This document shows positions 20,775-29,570 of a stretch of 64,000 bases of DNA, in pieces. The DNA lies in assembly GCF_034343125.1 (NCBI RefSeq), contig NZ_CP139957.1:2533501-2597500 (forward strand). The letters are read 5' to 3'. Source of the DNA: Caldicellulosiruptor danielii (GTDB taxonomy: Bacteria; Bacillota; Thermoanaerobacteria; Caldicellulosiruptorales; Caldicellulosiruptoraceae). A program made the translations under genes and the position numbers. The notes below the pieces were generated by a model that saw only the letters and a program-made list of their open reading frames with translations, did not search any database and had not been told where the DNA came from. Position 1 is the first letter of the stretch. Each line of letters starts with the position of its first letter.

Positions 20775-21422
20775 CTATACCTTCCCCTTTGCCATCTTTA
20801 TTTTTTCAACAAACTGTCTGCACACCTCTTCCACTTTGCTAAAGTCTCCATCCTTTGCATATTTTGTTATATTGCTGCCGACACCTACAGCAAAAGCACC
20901 TGCTTTTATCCACTCATCAACATTGTCAAGGTCAACTCCACCAGTTGGCATAAGCCTTGCCTGTGGAATTGGTCCTTTGTATGCCTTTATAATTTTTGGC
21001 CCGAAAAGCTCACCAGGGAAAATCTTTATAACATCTGCACCGCACTCAAGCGCCTCAACAACCTCTTTTATTGTCATAGCACCGGGCATTGAAGCTATTC
21101 TGTACCTGTTACAAAGCTTTACCATTTCAGGATTGAGATACGGGCTTACAACAAACTTTGCACCGGCTAAAATTGCAATTCGTGCTGTTTCGCTATCCAA
21201 AACCGTGCCTGCTCCTATTATAATTTCATCCTCTTTGTATGTGCTTGTAAGATACTTTATTATCTCGTCAGCACCGGGCACGGTAAAGGTTATCTCAATT
21301 GCACTGGCACCACCTTTTATACATGCCTCTGTAATCTTGAGAGCCTTCTCTTTCGACTCAGCCCGGACAACAACAACAAACCCATTTTCGTTTATCCTTT
21401 GTAGAACCTGTTCTTTTTCCAC
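20775..21422 (-). CDS. eda: KDPG aldolase (2-dehydro-3-deoxyphosphogluconate aldolase)
   Basis: A 215-residue class I aldolase that splits KDPG into pyruvate and glyceraldehyde-3-phosphate. The Schiff-base lysine is Lys133 in VIKIFPGE and the general base Glu43 in AIEITF. The start is GTG at 21422. The order Eda-KdgK-KduI-KduD on one strand gives the full route from unsaturated uronates to central metabolism. Confidence 0.93.
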   Translation of the reverse strand: MEKEQVLQRINENGFVVVVRAESKEKALKITEACIKGGASAIEITFTVPGADEIIKYLTSTYKEDEIIIGAGTVLDSETARIAILAGAKFVVSPYLNPEMVKLCNRYRIASMPGAMTIKEVVEALECGADVIKIFPGELFGPKIIKAYKGPIPQARLMPTGGVDLDNVDEWIKAGAFAVGVGSNITKYAKDGDFSKVEEVCRQFVEKIKMAKGKV

Positions 21423-21442
21423 CCTGTTGCATCCCCTTTCCT

Positions 21443-22219
21443 CTATATTTTTTTCTCCTCTACATACCCAAGCCTGTGAGAAATCTTCTTTGCAGTCTCC
21501 ACAACCTTTTGCGCATTTTCTGCATCCTTGTGAGGCGGCAACACACTCGTCGGTGCTGAAATGCTAATAGCAGCAATCATCTCGCCTCTGTAGTCATATA
21601 TGGGTGCAGCAATACACCTCACACCTTCTTGCAACTCTTCATTGTCAACTGCAAAACCTCTATCTCGAACAGTTCTTATCTCATCAACAAGTTTTTCTAT
21701 GTTTGTAATAGTGTTTTGTGTATATGATTGCAGGGAAATTGTAGATAGTATCTTTTCAACTTCTTGGTCTGAAAATTTGCTCAACATCACTTTCCCCAGT
21801 GCTGTACAGTATGCGGGAACTCTTTTGCCAATTGAAGAGTAAAGCCTTATTGAGTTTACCTGCTCAATCTTGTCAATGTACACAACATCGCAACCATCAA
21901 GAATTGCTAAGTGCACGGTTACATTTAACATTGCCACAAGTTCTCGCAAAAACGGATGTGCTTCGGTTCTGAGCTCAATGTTGTTAAGATAAAGACTTGA
22001 AATCTCAACAAACTTTACACCAAGCTTGTAGCGCAAGGTCTGTGGGTCTTTTTGAACATACCCTCTGTTAAGCAGTGTCTGCAAAATCCTGTGGACGGTA
22101 GTCTTGTGAAGTGAAAGTTTTTGGGAAAGCTGAGTGATTGAAAGCCCTTTTGGCTCAACAGCCAAAGCCTCGATTATTTCAAACGCCCTTTCAATTGACT
22201 GAACAGAATTTTGTGACAT
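21443..22219 (-). CDS. IclR-family transcriptional regulator (KdgR-like)
   Basis: A 258-residue repressor with an N-terminal winged helix-turn-helix (about 5-65, including GLSITQLSQKLSLHKTTVHRIL) and a C-terminal IclR effector domain. It is the first gene upstream of eda-kdgK-kduI-kduD and probably controls them in response to a KDG-type intermediate, as KdgR does in enterobacteria. ATG at 22219 follows GGGGAGA. Two copies of a 14-bp operator-like element lie between its -10 box and the ribosome site, suggesting autoregulation. Confidence 0.88.
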   Translation of the reverse strand: MSQNSVQSIERAFEIIEALAVEPKGLSITQLSQKLSLHKTTVHRILQTLLNRGYVQKDPQTLRYKLGVKFVEISSLYLNNIELRTEAHPFLRELVAMLNVTVHLAILDGCDVVYIDKIEQVNSIRLYSSIGKRVPAYCTALGKVMLSKFSDQEVEKILSTISLQSYTQNTITNIEKLVDEIRTVRDRGFAVDNEELQEGVRCIAAPIYDYRGEMIAAISISAPTSVLPPHKDAENAQKVVETAKKISHRLGYVEEKKI

Positions 22220-22230
22220 ATCAGTCTCCC

Positions 22231-22281
22231 CTGTTTCGTATTGTGAAATACTGTTTCGTATTGTTTACAAAAAAAATTATA
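22231..22281 (-). promoter_or_regulatory. Promoter and tandem operator of the IclR-kdu operon
   Basis: CTGTTTCGTATTGT occurs at 22231-22244 and again at 22251-22264, exactly 20 bp apart (two helical turns). The overlapping palindrome-like TTTCGTATTGTGAAA lies at 22234-22248. A perfect minus-strand -10 box TATAAT is at 22276-22281, with a weak -35. A protein bound here would block elongation or clearance of the operon. Confidence 0.65.
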
Positions 22282-22331
22282 GCATTATTTTATGATTTTT
22301 AAAATAAACAATTTTAAGAGCTTCCAAATAC

Positions 22332-22361
22332 TCCCTGCGGGAAAAGTCTCTTCCCGCAGGG
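22332..22361 (-). terminator. Hairpin between the dehydrogenase and IclR genes
   Basis: TCCCTGCGGGAA pairs with TTCCCGCAGGGA around a 6-nt loop. On the minus strand the T-tract is poor (GTATTTGG), so termination may be partial. Confidence 0.55.
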
Positions 22362-22385
22362 AAATACTTACCAAAAGGAGATGCT

Positions 22386-23360
22386 CTATTGCTTCTTATT
22401 TAAAACCTCCTTATTGACAAGTGTTCTTGGAACTCTTCCTTCAATGAAATCTATTATATTGTTTGCCGCAAGCATTGCCATGTCAAGCCTTGACTCTTCT
22501 GTTGCAGAGCCAATGTGAGGAAGCATTACAACATTGTCAAGCTCAGCCAGTTCTGGTTCAAACTCAGGTTCCCTTTCATACACATCAAGCCCTGCAGCAT
22601 AAATCTTCTTTTCTTTCAGCGCCTTTACAAGCGCCTTTTCATCTACAATTGGTCCGCGTGCTGTGTTAATCAATATCGCCGATGGTTTCATAAGGGAAAG
22701 TTCTCTCTCAGAAATTAAATGTCTTGTTTGTGGTGTGAGAGGCACATGAATTGATATAAAATCTGCTTCTTTCAAAAGCTCATCTAATGCTACATACTGA
22801 GCGCCCATTTCCTTTTCAAAGTTTTCTTTTCTCTCAAAATCATAGTACAAAATCTTCATGTTAAAACCTTTTGACATCCTCGCAAAAGCTTGGCCAATCC
22901 TACCTGCACCAATTACACCAAGTGTCTTGCCTGTTATCCCCTTACCTAAAAAGAGCATTGGACCCCAGCCTTTGTAATGTCCGCCTCTCATGAACTTGTC
23001 AGCTTCAACTATTCTTCTTGCTGCAGCAAACAACAGCGCCCATGCAAGTTCAGCTGTTGCGTTTGTCAAAACGTCTGGTGTGTTTGTTACATAAACTCCT
23101 CTTTTTGTTGCCTCTTCAATATCTATGTTATCATATCCAACTGCATAGTTTGCAACAATCTTAACATTTGGTGCATGGTCGAAAAATTCTCTATCAACTT
23201 TGTCAACAAGTTGGGTCAAAACTGCGTCCTTGTCAGCTATCGCTGACAGTAGTTCTTCTCTTGTCATTGGTCTGTCGTGTGGGTTTACTTCAACCTCACC
23301 ATATTTTTTCAAAAGCTCAATTGCGGGTTCCATAATTCTTCTTGTGACTAAAATCTTCAT
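22386..23360 (-). CDS. D-2-hydroxyacid dehydrogenase (glyoxylate/hydroxypyruvate reductase type)
   Basis: A 324-residue NAD(P)-dependent enzyme that interconverts 2-keto acids and D-2-hydroxyacids. The Rossmann motif is GAGRIG at 151-156 and the catalytic triad is Arg235 (in TARGP), Glu264 and His282 (in PHIGS). ATG at 23360 follows GGGAGGGAG. It is the last gene of the DeoR-led set, where it may process a short keto or hydroxy acid or the aldehyde-derived product of the aldolase step. Exact substrate unknown. Confidence 0.88.
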   Translation of the reverse strand: MKILVTRRIMEPAIELLKKYGEVEVNPHDRPMTREELLSAIADKDAVLTQLVDKVDREFFDHAPNVKIVANYAVGYDNIDIEEATKRGVYVTNTPDVLTNATAELAWALLFAAARRIVEADKFMRGGHYKGWGPMLFLGKGITGKTLGVIGAGRIGQAFARMSKGFNMKILYYDFERKENFEKEMGAQYVALDELLKEADFISIHVPLTPQTRHLISERELSLMKPSAILINTARGPIVDEKALVKALKEKKIYAAGLDVYEREPEFEPELAELDNVVMLPHIGSATEESRLDMAMLAANNIIDFIEGRVPRTLVNKEVLNKKQ

Positions 23361-23412
23361 AAGTGCATTCTCCCTCCCATTTTACTATAAATGTGTGATT
23401 ATATTAAACACT

Positions 23413-24324
23413 TTATAATCTTGCCCATGCTTCGTTCAAAACCCTCTTTGAACTTGCCAAGACAATCTTTGGATCTTGACCTGGCATAGGTGATACCTCA
23501 AAGCTCAAAATAGGTCTTTTGTCCGGATTCAAAAATCCTATCTCTTTTAAGACTCTCAAAAATTCAATTACCTCTTCAACATCGTTCTCTCCACCTTCAA
23601 TTCCAAACATTGGATGCTTGTCACCATACGCAGGATGGTTCTTGTCTTTCACAACTGCGTTTCCTATGTGAACATGTGTAAGATAGTCTTTTACTGGCAA
23701 GAGTGCCTGCTCAGCTGTCTCCCTTGTAAGTGGAAGATGGCTCAAATCCACAATCAACCCAAAGTTGTCATATTCTTTTCTTATCTCGGCTGCGAATCTT
23801 GCTGCAAGCTCAGCAGGTCCAATCAAGCTCTTTTTGTCAATGTCAAAGTCGAATACCTCAAGTTCTACCATGAGGTTCCCCTTTGACTTTGCATACTCGC
23901 AGAGCTCTTTTGTTGTATCAACCAATATCTTGAATGCTTCCTCTTTGCGTGCCTCATCATATTGCCTTGACAAAAATCCAAAACCAACAGCGCCAAGCTC
24001 ATATGCTTCATCAATGCCTTTTTTCAAAATCTCTATTGCTTTTCTTCTCTTTTCACTGTCATAGTCGTTTGGGTTAAGACCAGTCCTCAAAAGTCTTGGC
24101 TGACCACCATATGCAACTGTGATGTGTGCAGATTTTAGCATGTCTTTGACTCTTTTTCTTTCCTCGCTATCCTTTATCCATGTTATCTCTACTGCATTGA
24201 AGTAATCATCTTCAAGTATTGACTTTAAAGTCTCTTCAATTGGGCCTTCTCCATCAATTACCTGCGGGTAAGACATGAAATGAATTGTTCCAATTTTGAG
24301 ATATTTATAAATTGGCTCGTTCAT
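23413..24324 (-). CDS. Sugar (phosphate) isomerase/epimerase, TIM-barrel family
   Basis: 303 residues of the xylose-isomerase-like TIM-barrel superfamily (AP endonuclease 2 fold). Metal ligands are suggested by MVELEVFD, LIVDLSHLPL, HVHIGN and LSFEV. It would isomerise or epimerise a sugar upstream of the kinase in the same operon. ATG at 24324 follows GGAGGTG. Specificity cannot be assigned. Confidence 0.82.
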   Translation of the reverse strand: MNEPIYKYLKIGTIHFMSYPQVIDGEGPIEETLKSILEDDYFNAVEITWIKDSEERKRVKDMLKSAHITVAYGGQPRLLRTGLNPNDYDSEKRRKAIEILKKGIDEAYELGAVGFGFLSRQYDEARKEEAFKILVDTTKELCEYAKSKGNLMVELEVFDFDIDKKSLIGPAELAARFAAEIRKEYDNFGLIVDLSHLPLTRETAEQALLPVKDYLTHVHIGNAVVKDKNHPAYGDKHPMFGIEGGENDVEEVIEFLRVLKEIGFLNPDKRPILSFEVSPMPGQDPKIVLASSKRVLNEAWARL

Positions 24325-24366
24325 CTAAAAACACCTCCAAATAAGTTTATATATTATAATTGTTTT

Positions 24367-25203
24367 TTAAATTATGTCATAGCTTCCAAAAACCTTTAAC
24401 TTCTTTATGGCTTCCTCTTTCACAATTCTTCTAATTTCATCAAAGATTGCAGTGGTCAAATCACCTGTTGTTTTGACAAACTCAGGAAGTTTTTTATTTA
24501 TCGCTAAGGTCAGATCAGTGAAAATATTTACCTTATTAATTCCACACTCTATGCACTTTTTGAAATCTTCATCTGAAAGTCCAGAACCACCGTGCAAGAC
24601 AAGATAACAATCAACTCTTTTTCTAATTTCCGCAAGTCTTTCAAAATCAAGCTTAGGCTCGCCCTTGTAGACACCGTGAACTGTACCAATTGAAACAGCT
24701 AAAGCATCAACACCTGTTTCTTTGGCAAATACTTCTGCTTCTTCAGGCTTTGTGTAAAACTCAGGGTTTTTAAAATCCCAGTCGCCTCTTCCAACAACGC
24801 CAAGCTCTCCTTCAACACTCACATCAACAGAGTGAGCTATTTCAACAACTTCCTTGGTTTTCTTTATATTCTCTTCAAATGGCAAGCTTGAACCGTCAAA
24901 CATGACAGATGTAAATCCAGCCTTTATTGCTCTGATGATATTTTTCAGACTCTTTGCATGGTCAAGATGAACGCACACTGGCACAGATGCCCTTTTTGCG
25001 AGGAAAATCATGACTTCTGCAATCATCTCAAAATCAAGTCTGTCAACAAACCTGTCAGCAACACCGATGATAATTGGGCACCTGAGCTGCTCCGCAGCAT
25101 CAATCAGTCCCTCATAAAAGTCGGCAGAAAGTCCGTTGAACATCCCCACACCAAATTTTTTTACTTTCGTATAGCTTAAAACCTCACTCAAATTTACAAG
25201 CAA
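24367..25203 (-). CDS. Class II ketose-bisphosphate aldolase family protein
   Basis: A 278-residue zinc aldolase of the Fba/GatY/KbaY family. Asp81 and His82 in HLDHAKS, His176 in GTVHGVY and His204 in LHGGSG are the catalytic and zinc residues. It probably splits a phosphorylated ketose into DHAP and an aldehyde. The start is TTG at 25203, 8 nt after AGGAGG. It sits between the kinase and the isomerase and is presumably part of one pathway with them. Confidence 0.87.
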   Translation of the reverse strand: MLVNLSEVLSYTKVKKFGVGMFNGLSADFYEGLIDAAEQLRCPIIIGVADRFVDRLDFEMIAEVMIFLAKRASVPVCVHLDHAKSLKNIIRAIKAGFTSVMFDGSSLPFEENIKKTKEVVEIAHSVDVSVEGELGVVGRGDWDFKNPEFYTKPEEAEVFAKETGVDALAVSIGTVHGVYKGEPKLDFERLAEIRKRVDCYLVLHGGSGLSDEDFKKCIECGINKVNIFTDLTLAINKKLPEFVKTTGDLTTAIFDEIRRIVKEEAIKKLKVFGSYDII

Positions 25204-25222
25204 AACAAAGACCTCCTAACCA

Positions 25223-26716
25223 TCAATATTGAGAAAGCTTTGAATAAAGGTGAGAAACTGAACTATAAAGCTGGTTGTATATTTCGTACACTCTGTTATA
25301 AATCTCTTGGTTATTGCTGTCTGGCTGGTACTCGAAAAGCACTTCTCTTTTTTCCTCAATTAAGCTTTCCCTTGCACCAATTGCGTATGAAGCAAGAAGC
25401 ATTGCACCTTTTGATGCCGCCTCTTGTACCTTTTCAACAACAACTTTCTTTCCCAAAATATCAGCTTTAATTCTGCTCCATACTCTGCTCTTTGCACCAC
25501 CCCCCATAGAAACTACGCTCTCAGCTCTAAGCCCCATAGACTCTAAAATCTCAATACACGCTCTTATCTCATACGAAATCCCTTCAAGCACAGCTCTTGC
25601 AACATCAGCTCTTGAGTGTGTCAGCGTCAGCCCAAACAAAACCCCTTTTGCATCAGGGTTCCATCTTGTTGCTCGACTACCCATGAAAAACGGTAAAAGC
25701 ACAACTCCATTTGCACCGGGGCTCGAACTTTCTGCCTCATTGTCAATCAGCTCATACACGTTTAGTCCTTTTTCTTTCTCACCCTTGTAAAAGTTGTCCC
25801 TTATCCATCTCAAAATAGTACCGCTTGTGTTTATCCCCTGCTCAATCAAGTATTGCTCTCTTATTACATGGCAGGAACACACAACCCTTTGGTCAAGATT
25901 TTCTGGCACTTTATTAGATGACATTGAAACATTTGTGGCAGTTCCTGTCGACTCCATCACACGGCTTCCTACAATCCCTGCTCCTAATGCCTCCAAAGGC
26001 CTGTCTCCACCACCGCTTACAACCGGTATTCCACTTTTAAGACCCAAAGTTTTTGCAACATCTTCTTTTAAAAACCCTATGATCTCATCTGCATAGCAAA
26101 GTCTTGGAAACTGAGTGGTTTTTACACCCACAAACTCAAATATGTCTTCCCACCACTGTCTTTTGTTAATATCAAACATCATTGTTCTGCTTGCCAGAGA
26201 ATGGTCTGTTGCAGCCTCGCCTGTGAGCATGTATCCAATAAACTCTTTTGGCTGCAGGAAAACATGAGCTTTTTGCAAAATCTCTGGCTGATGTTTTTTG
26301 AGCCACAAAAGCTTTGTTGCTGTGAAAGTAGAGTCTGGAATCAAACCTGTGATTTTATGTATTGTACCTTTGCCAAACTCGCGCGAAATCTCTTCTGCTT
26401 CAAACCGTGAGCGCCTGTCCATCCACGAAATAGCTCTTGACAGAACATTTCCTTCCCTGTCAATTGGAACAACTGTCTCTCTTTGCGACGAAAGCCCAAT
26501 TGCTACAATGCCATCTGCCCCTGCTACCTGTGCTACTTCTTTGATGCCTTCCACCGCTTCTTTCCACCAGTCAAGAGGATCTTGTTCTGCCCACTCAATC
26601 TGAGGCGTGTATGTGGGATACTCTCTGTTTGCTTTTGCCAAGATATTTCCCTGTAAGTCAAACACTATCACCTTGCAGGCAGTTGTTCCAATGTCTATGG
26701 TAAGAATCTTTTCCAT
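25223..26716 (-). CDS. FGGY-family carbohydrate kinase (xylulokinase-like)
   Basis: A 497-residue sugar kinase. It has the N-terminal phosphate loop DIGTTACK (8-15), catalytic Asp238 in GGGDRPLEALGAG and the C-terminal MGGGAKS motif. FGGY kinases act on xylulose, ribulose, gluconate, apulose and other sugars; the family name alone does not decide which. ATG at 26716 follows AAAGGGG. It is followed in the operon by an aldolase, an isomerase and a dehydrogenase. Confidence 0.88.
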   Translation of the reverse strand: MEKILTIDIGTTACKVIVFDLQGNILAKANREYPTYTPQIEWAEQDPLDWWKEAVEGIKEVAQVAGADGIVAIGLSSQRETVVPIDREGNVLSRAISWMDRRSRFEAEEISREFGKGTIHKITGLIPDSTFTATKLLWLKKHQPEILQKAHVFLQPKEFIGYMLTGEAATDHSLASRTMMFDINKRQWWEDIFEFVGVKTTQFPRLCYADEIIGFLKEDVAKTLGLKSGIPVVSGGGDRPLEALGAGIVGSRVMESTGTATNVSMSSNKVPENLDQRVVCSCHVIREQYLIEQGINTSGTILRWIRDNFYKGEKEKGLNVYELIDNEAESSSPGANGVVLLPFFMGSRATRWNPDAKGVLFGLTLTHSRADVARAVLEGISYEIRACIEILESMGLRAESVVSMGGGAKSRVWSRIKADILGKKVVVEKVQEAASKGAMLLASYAIGARESLIEEKREVLFEYQPDSNNQEIYNRVYEIYNQLYSSVSHLYSKLSQY

Positions 26717-26769
26717 TTAAGGTTTGCCCCTTTCAACATAAAATATCATCTTTTTGCTTTTTTGGGAAG

Positions 26770-27531
26770 TTATACCACAGTTACCTTCACACCCTTCTGT
26801 CTGAAACTTTCCACAAGCTCACTACTTATCTCGCCAGCTGTAATAATTTCGGTCACTTTGCCGAGGGTTGCAAACGAAACCATGGCGTTTTTCTTGAACT
26901 TGCTGCTGTCTGCGACAACTATGACCTCTTTGCTGCTGTCTATCATAGCCCTTTTTACCTCTGCTTCAAAGACATCAGAGGTTGTAAGACCTTTTTCAAG
27001 AGAAATGCCACTTGTTCCTATAAAAGCTATATCAGCACTAAATTGCAAAAATGCTTTTTGTGCTTCTGGTCCAACTGTTGAAAAGTTAGAATTTTTCACT
27101 TTGCCGCCAACCAGAAACAGGTTTATGCTATTATTTGTTATGAGCTCATTAACAATATTTATGCCATTGGTTATCACAGTTATGTGCTGAAAACTCTTAA
27201 GCTTTCTTGCAATCTGCTGGGTGGTTGTTCCTGTGTCTAAAATTACAACCATACCCTCTTTTATTCTGTTTATCGCCTCAAGTGCAATCCTTTCTTTTTC
27301 CTGGATAAACTCTTTTGAGCGCTGGGAAATGGGTGGAACTATTGATACTCCTTCTTTTAAAATAGCTCCACCGTAATTTTTCTCGATTATTCCTTCCTGT
27401 TCAAGTTTTTTCAAATCTCTTCTGATTGTCTCGTCAGATACATTGAAAATGTTACAAAGTTCTGTGACAGTCACACTCTTTTTCTCCATCAATATCTCTT
27501 TAATTTTTTGCCTGCGCGTTGCCGAAAGCAT
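26770..27531 (-). CDS. DeoR/GlpR-family transcriptional regulator
   Basis: A 253-residue repressor with an N-terminal helix-turn-helix (about 18-55, VTELCNIFNVSDETIRRDL) and a C-terminal sugar-phosphate-binding domain with VILDTGTTT. It is the first gene of the kinase-aldolase-isomerase-dehydrogenase set and likely responds to its phosphorylated intermediate. Confidence 0.88.
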   Translation of the reverse strand: MLSATRRQKIKEILMEKKSVTVTELCNIFNVSDETIRRDLKKLEQEGIIEKNYGGAILKEGVSIVPPISQRSKEFIQEKERIALEAINRIKEGMVVILDTGTTTQQIARKLKSFQHITVITNGINIVNELITNNSINLFLVGGKVKNSNFSTVGPEAQKAFLQFSADIAFIGTSGISLEKGLTTSDVFEAEVKRAMIDSSKEVIVVADSSKFKKNAMVSFATLGKVTEIITAGEISSELVESFRQKGVKVTVV

Positions 27532-27584
27532 CTCTCTTCATCACCTATTCTTACATGTGGATTTGTGTGTAAGCTTATTAATAT

Positions 27585-27613
27585 TCTACTCGATTTTTTG
27601 AGGAATTGCAATA
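27585..27613 (-). promoter_or_regulatory. Candidate promoter of the DeoR-led operon
   Basis: On the minus strand TTGCAA (27613-27608) and TAGAAT (27590-27585) are spaced by 17 bp, about 50 nt before the DeoR start. Confidence 0.5.
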
Positions 27614-27661
27614 TAAAATTCAAAGGAATTACACAAGATTAGTCAAATATTTTTAAAGGTG

Positions 27662-27690
27662 AAAAATGAAAAAGGCAGGCAACTGCCTGC
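27662..27690 (-). terminator. Terminator after the pectin methylesterase gene
   Basis: GCAGGCAGTTGCCTGC (27690-27675 on the minus strand) is a tight hairpin followed by CTTTTTCATTTTT. It separates the pectinesterase from the DeoR operon. Confidence 0.85.
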
Positions 27691-27720
27691 TCCTACTTTT
27701 TATTTTTATAACTATTTAGG

Positions 27721-28938
27721 CTATATTTCTATTTTCCACTCCCCCAAAACATTTTCCTTTGTATACCTCTCAGCTTCTTTTTCATCAAGCTGAGGTCTTT
27801 CGGGATCTTGATTATTACTGCCCGGGCCAAAATTTTTATATTCAAAAAATCTCTCATTTTCGGGGCAAAAGCCGTGCATTTCGCACCATCCATCAGGATG
27901 AATATGTTCATCCAAATAGCACTCTTTGAACACAACATTTGCCCACCTGTGAGGATCAGAAGATGGATGCCATGGCCTTCCAAGGTAGACACACTCTTTT
28001 TCTCTTATATTTGAGATAAGCTTGCACCTTATGAACAAAAAGCCAAACTCGCTGTCTGGTTTTGTACTTGCTGCAGTCACATATCCTTTTATTTTTCTGT
28101 CTTCTCTGTCAAGCGAACATATTACACACTCTTCAAAAACGGCTGTTGCTGCTCCAAAAATGAAATCTACATCTCCCTCTATGTAGCACCCATAATAATA
28201 CTGTCTTCCAAAATCGGCATAAAGTGTGTCCTGAGTACTTTTAAATGCGCAATTGAAAAATACAAGCCTGTCAGCCAAAGCCTTCACTGCAACAGCCTGT
28301 TTGTGCTCAATCGGAATGTTTCTATCAAAATTATTTTCAAATGTGATATTTTCAACAACAAAATCCTCTCCAGATATTGTAAAGGTAGCAGTGTTTGAAG
28401 TAGATAAAATTCCTCTATTTTCTGCGGGAAGTCCTGCTGCCAAAGAATAAGTCACAATGGTTTTGTTTTTGTCCTCACCAATCAGCATTACTTTTGAGGA
28501 ATCAATATTTACCTTTTCTCTATAAATTCCATTTCTTACAAACACAGCTTTATATGAAGAGTTTTCTTTTTTAAGGATTTCAGTCAAGCTTTTTAAACTT
28601 TTGCAAAAAACTATGCCACCTGCAACATCTTTGTCACACCCAGTATAGTTTTGGTCAACTATTGCAAATGGTTTTTCCAGATGCCTTATACTTTTATTCA
28701 CAACATATTTATTCCCCTCAAGATTTTCACCTTCAATCTGCAAGACATTTTTTCCTTCATTCAGTTCGAAGACCTCCTCTAAAATCTCATCTTCTCTGAG
28801 AAATCTTTCTACCTGCACTTTCTTGCCAAGAGATATCTTCACAAAAATATTTTCATTCGCTTTGAGTAAAACCTTCATATGCTTTGACAAAGTAGCATCG
28901 GGAAGGTAGCTCTTTAAAGAAAACACTGCCTTTTTCAC
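27721..28938 (-). CDS. Pectin methylesterase (CE8), apparently cytoplasmic
   Basis: A 405-residue protein: about 95 N-terminal residues of unclear fold, then a CE8 beta-helix. It removes methyl esters from galacturonan. Family motifs are QDTLY (Asp237), GDVDFIFG (Asp256, Asp258) and LGRPW (Arg321). There is no signal peptide, unlike most pectinesterases, so it would act on imported methylated oligogalacturonides. The start is GTG at 28938; a GTG four codons later is also possible because GAGGTG could serve as its ribosome site. Confidence 0.88.
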   Translation of the reverse strand: MKKAVFSLKSYLPDATLSKHMKVLLKANENIFVKISLGKKVQVERFLREDEILEEVFELNEGKNVLQIEGENLEGNKYVVNKSIRHLEKPFAIVDQNYTGCDKDVAGGIVFCKSLKSLTEILKKENSSYKAVFVRNGIYREKVNIDSSKVMLIGEDKNKTIVTYSLAAGLPAENRGILSTSNTATFTISGEDFVVENITFENNFDRNIPIEHKQAVAVKALADRLVFFNCAFKSTQDTLYADFGRQYYYGCYIEGDVDFIFGAATAVFEECVICSLDREDRKIKGYVTAASTKPDSEFGFLFIRCKLISNIREKECVYLGRPWHPSSDPHRWANVVFKECYLDEHIHPDGWCEMHGFCPENERFFEYKNFGPGSNNQDPERPQLDEKEAERYTKENVLGEWKIEI

Positions 28939-28961
28939 CTCAGTATTTTTTATTTGCTTAG

Positions 28962-28990
28962 ATTCTATGATTTTTCTTTTAAGTTTTCAA
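28962..28990 (-). promoter_or_regulatory. Promoter of the pectin methylesterase gene
   Basis: TTGAAA (28990-28985) and TAGAAT (28967-28962) on the minus strand are spaced by 17 bp. The start codon follows about 25 nt downstream of the -10 box. Confidence 0.55.
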
Positions 28991-29052
28991 GGTCAAAAAA
29001 TCAAGGAAAAGAAACTTTTATTTAGCTTCTTTAAAATTTCTAAAAAAGTGCA

Positions 29053-29089
29053 CAAAATAAAAAAGACTGTCACACATTTTTGACAGTCC
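29053..29089 (-). terminator. Terminator of the anti-sigma-type gene
   Basis: On the minus strand GGACTGTCA and TGACAGTC form a hairpin around AAAATGTG, followed by TTTTTTATTTTG. Confidence 0.88.
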
Positions 29090-29108
29090 TCATACCTATA
29101 TCAAATTT

Positions 29109-29570
29109 TCAAGCATAACAATCTTCTTCTTTTTTGAGCCTCCTTAAAGCCACAATCTTGTTGCCTTTTTGGTTCTGCTTGACCTTTTCACACAGTGATG
29201 CAACTATCATAAGTCCACGACCAAACTCGTATAAATCTTCTATTTCGTCCTTTTCATCATATGGAGTGTACTCTTTAAACACCCTGTCAATATCAAATCC
29301 CTCTCCTTCGTCCTCCACAACAATGTAACTAAGCTTTTTATCTACTATTCCAATCTTTACCTTTACAGACTTTGAACTGTCTTCTTTATTACCATGGACA
29401 ACAGCATTTATTAAAAGTTCATTTACTATGAGTTTAAACTCCAAAAGCTCATCTGTTGATATGTTAGCTTCTCTCATTAAAAATGATAGAATCTCTTTTT
29501 CTGCTACCTTGACAATCTGGAGATTACTTGCAAACACAAGCTGTAAAAATTTGTTCTCCATCTCCTCCAC
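29109..29570 (-). CDS. Anti-sigma-factor-type ATP-binding protein (RsbW/SpoIIAB-like)
   Basis: A 153-residue GHKL ATPase-domain protein. The N box ELLINAVVHGNK (about 67-78), G1 box VEDEGEGFD and G2 box GRGLMIV are present, as in serine kinases that hold sigma factors or respond to anti-anti-sigma partners. No sigma factor or antagonist gene lies next to it, so its partner is elsewhere. It is monocistronic with its own terminator. Confidence 0.82.
   Translation of the reverse strand: MEEMENKFLQLVFASNLQIVKVAEKEILSFLMREANISTDELLEFKLIVNELLINAVVHGNKEDSSKSVKVKIGIVDKKLSYIVVEDEGEGFDIDRVFKEYTPYDEKDEIEDLYEFGRGLMIVASLCEKVKQNQKGNKIVALRRLKKEEDCYA

Noticed and set aside
22332..22361. Strong hairpin as the main terminator of the DeoR-led operon
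   Set aside because: Kept only as a possible partial terminator because the T-tract on the minus strand is poor; IclR also has its own -10 box downstream.
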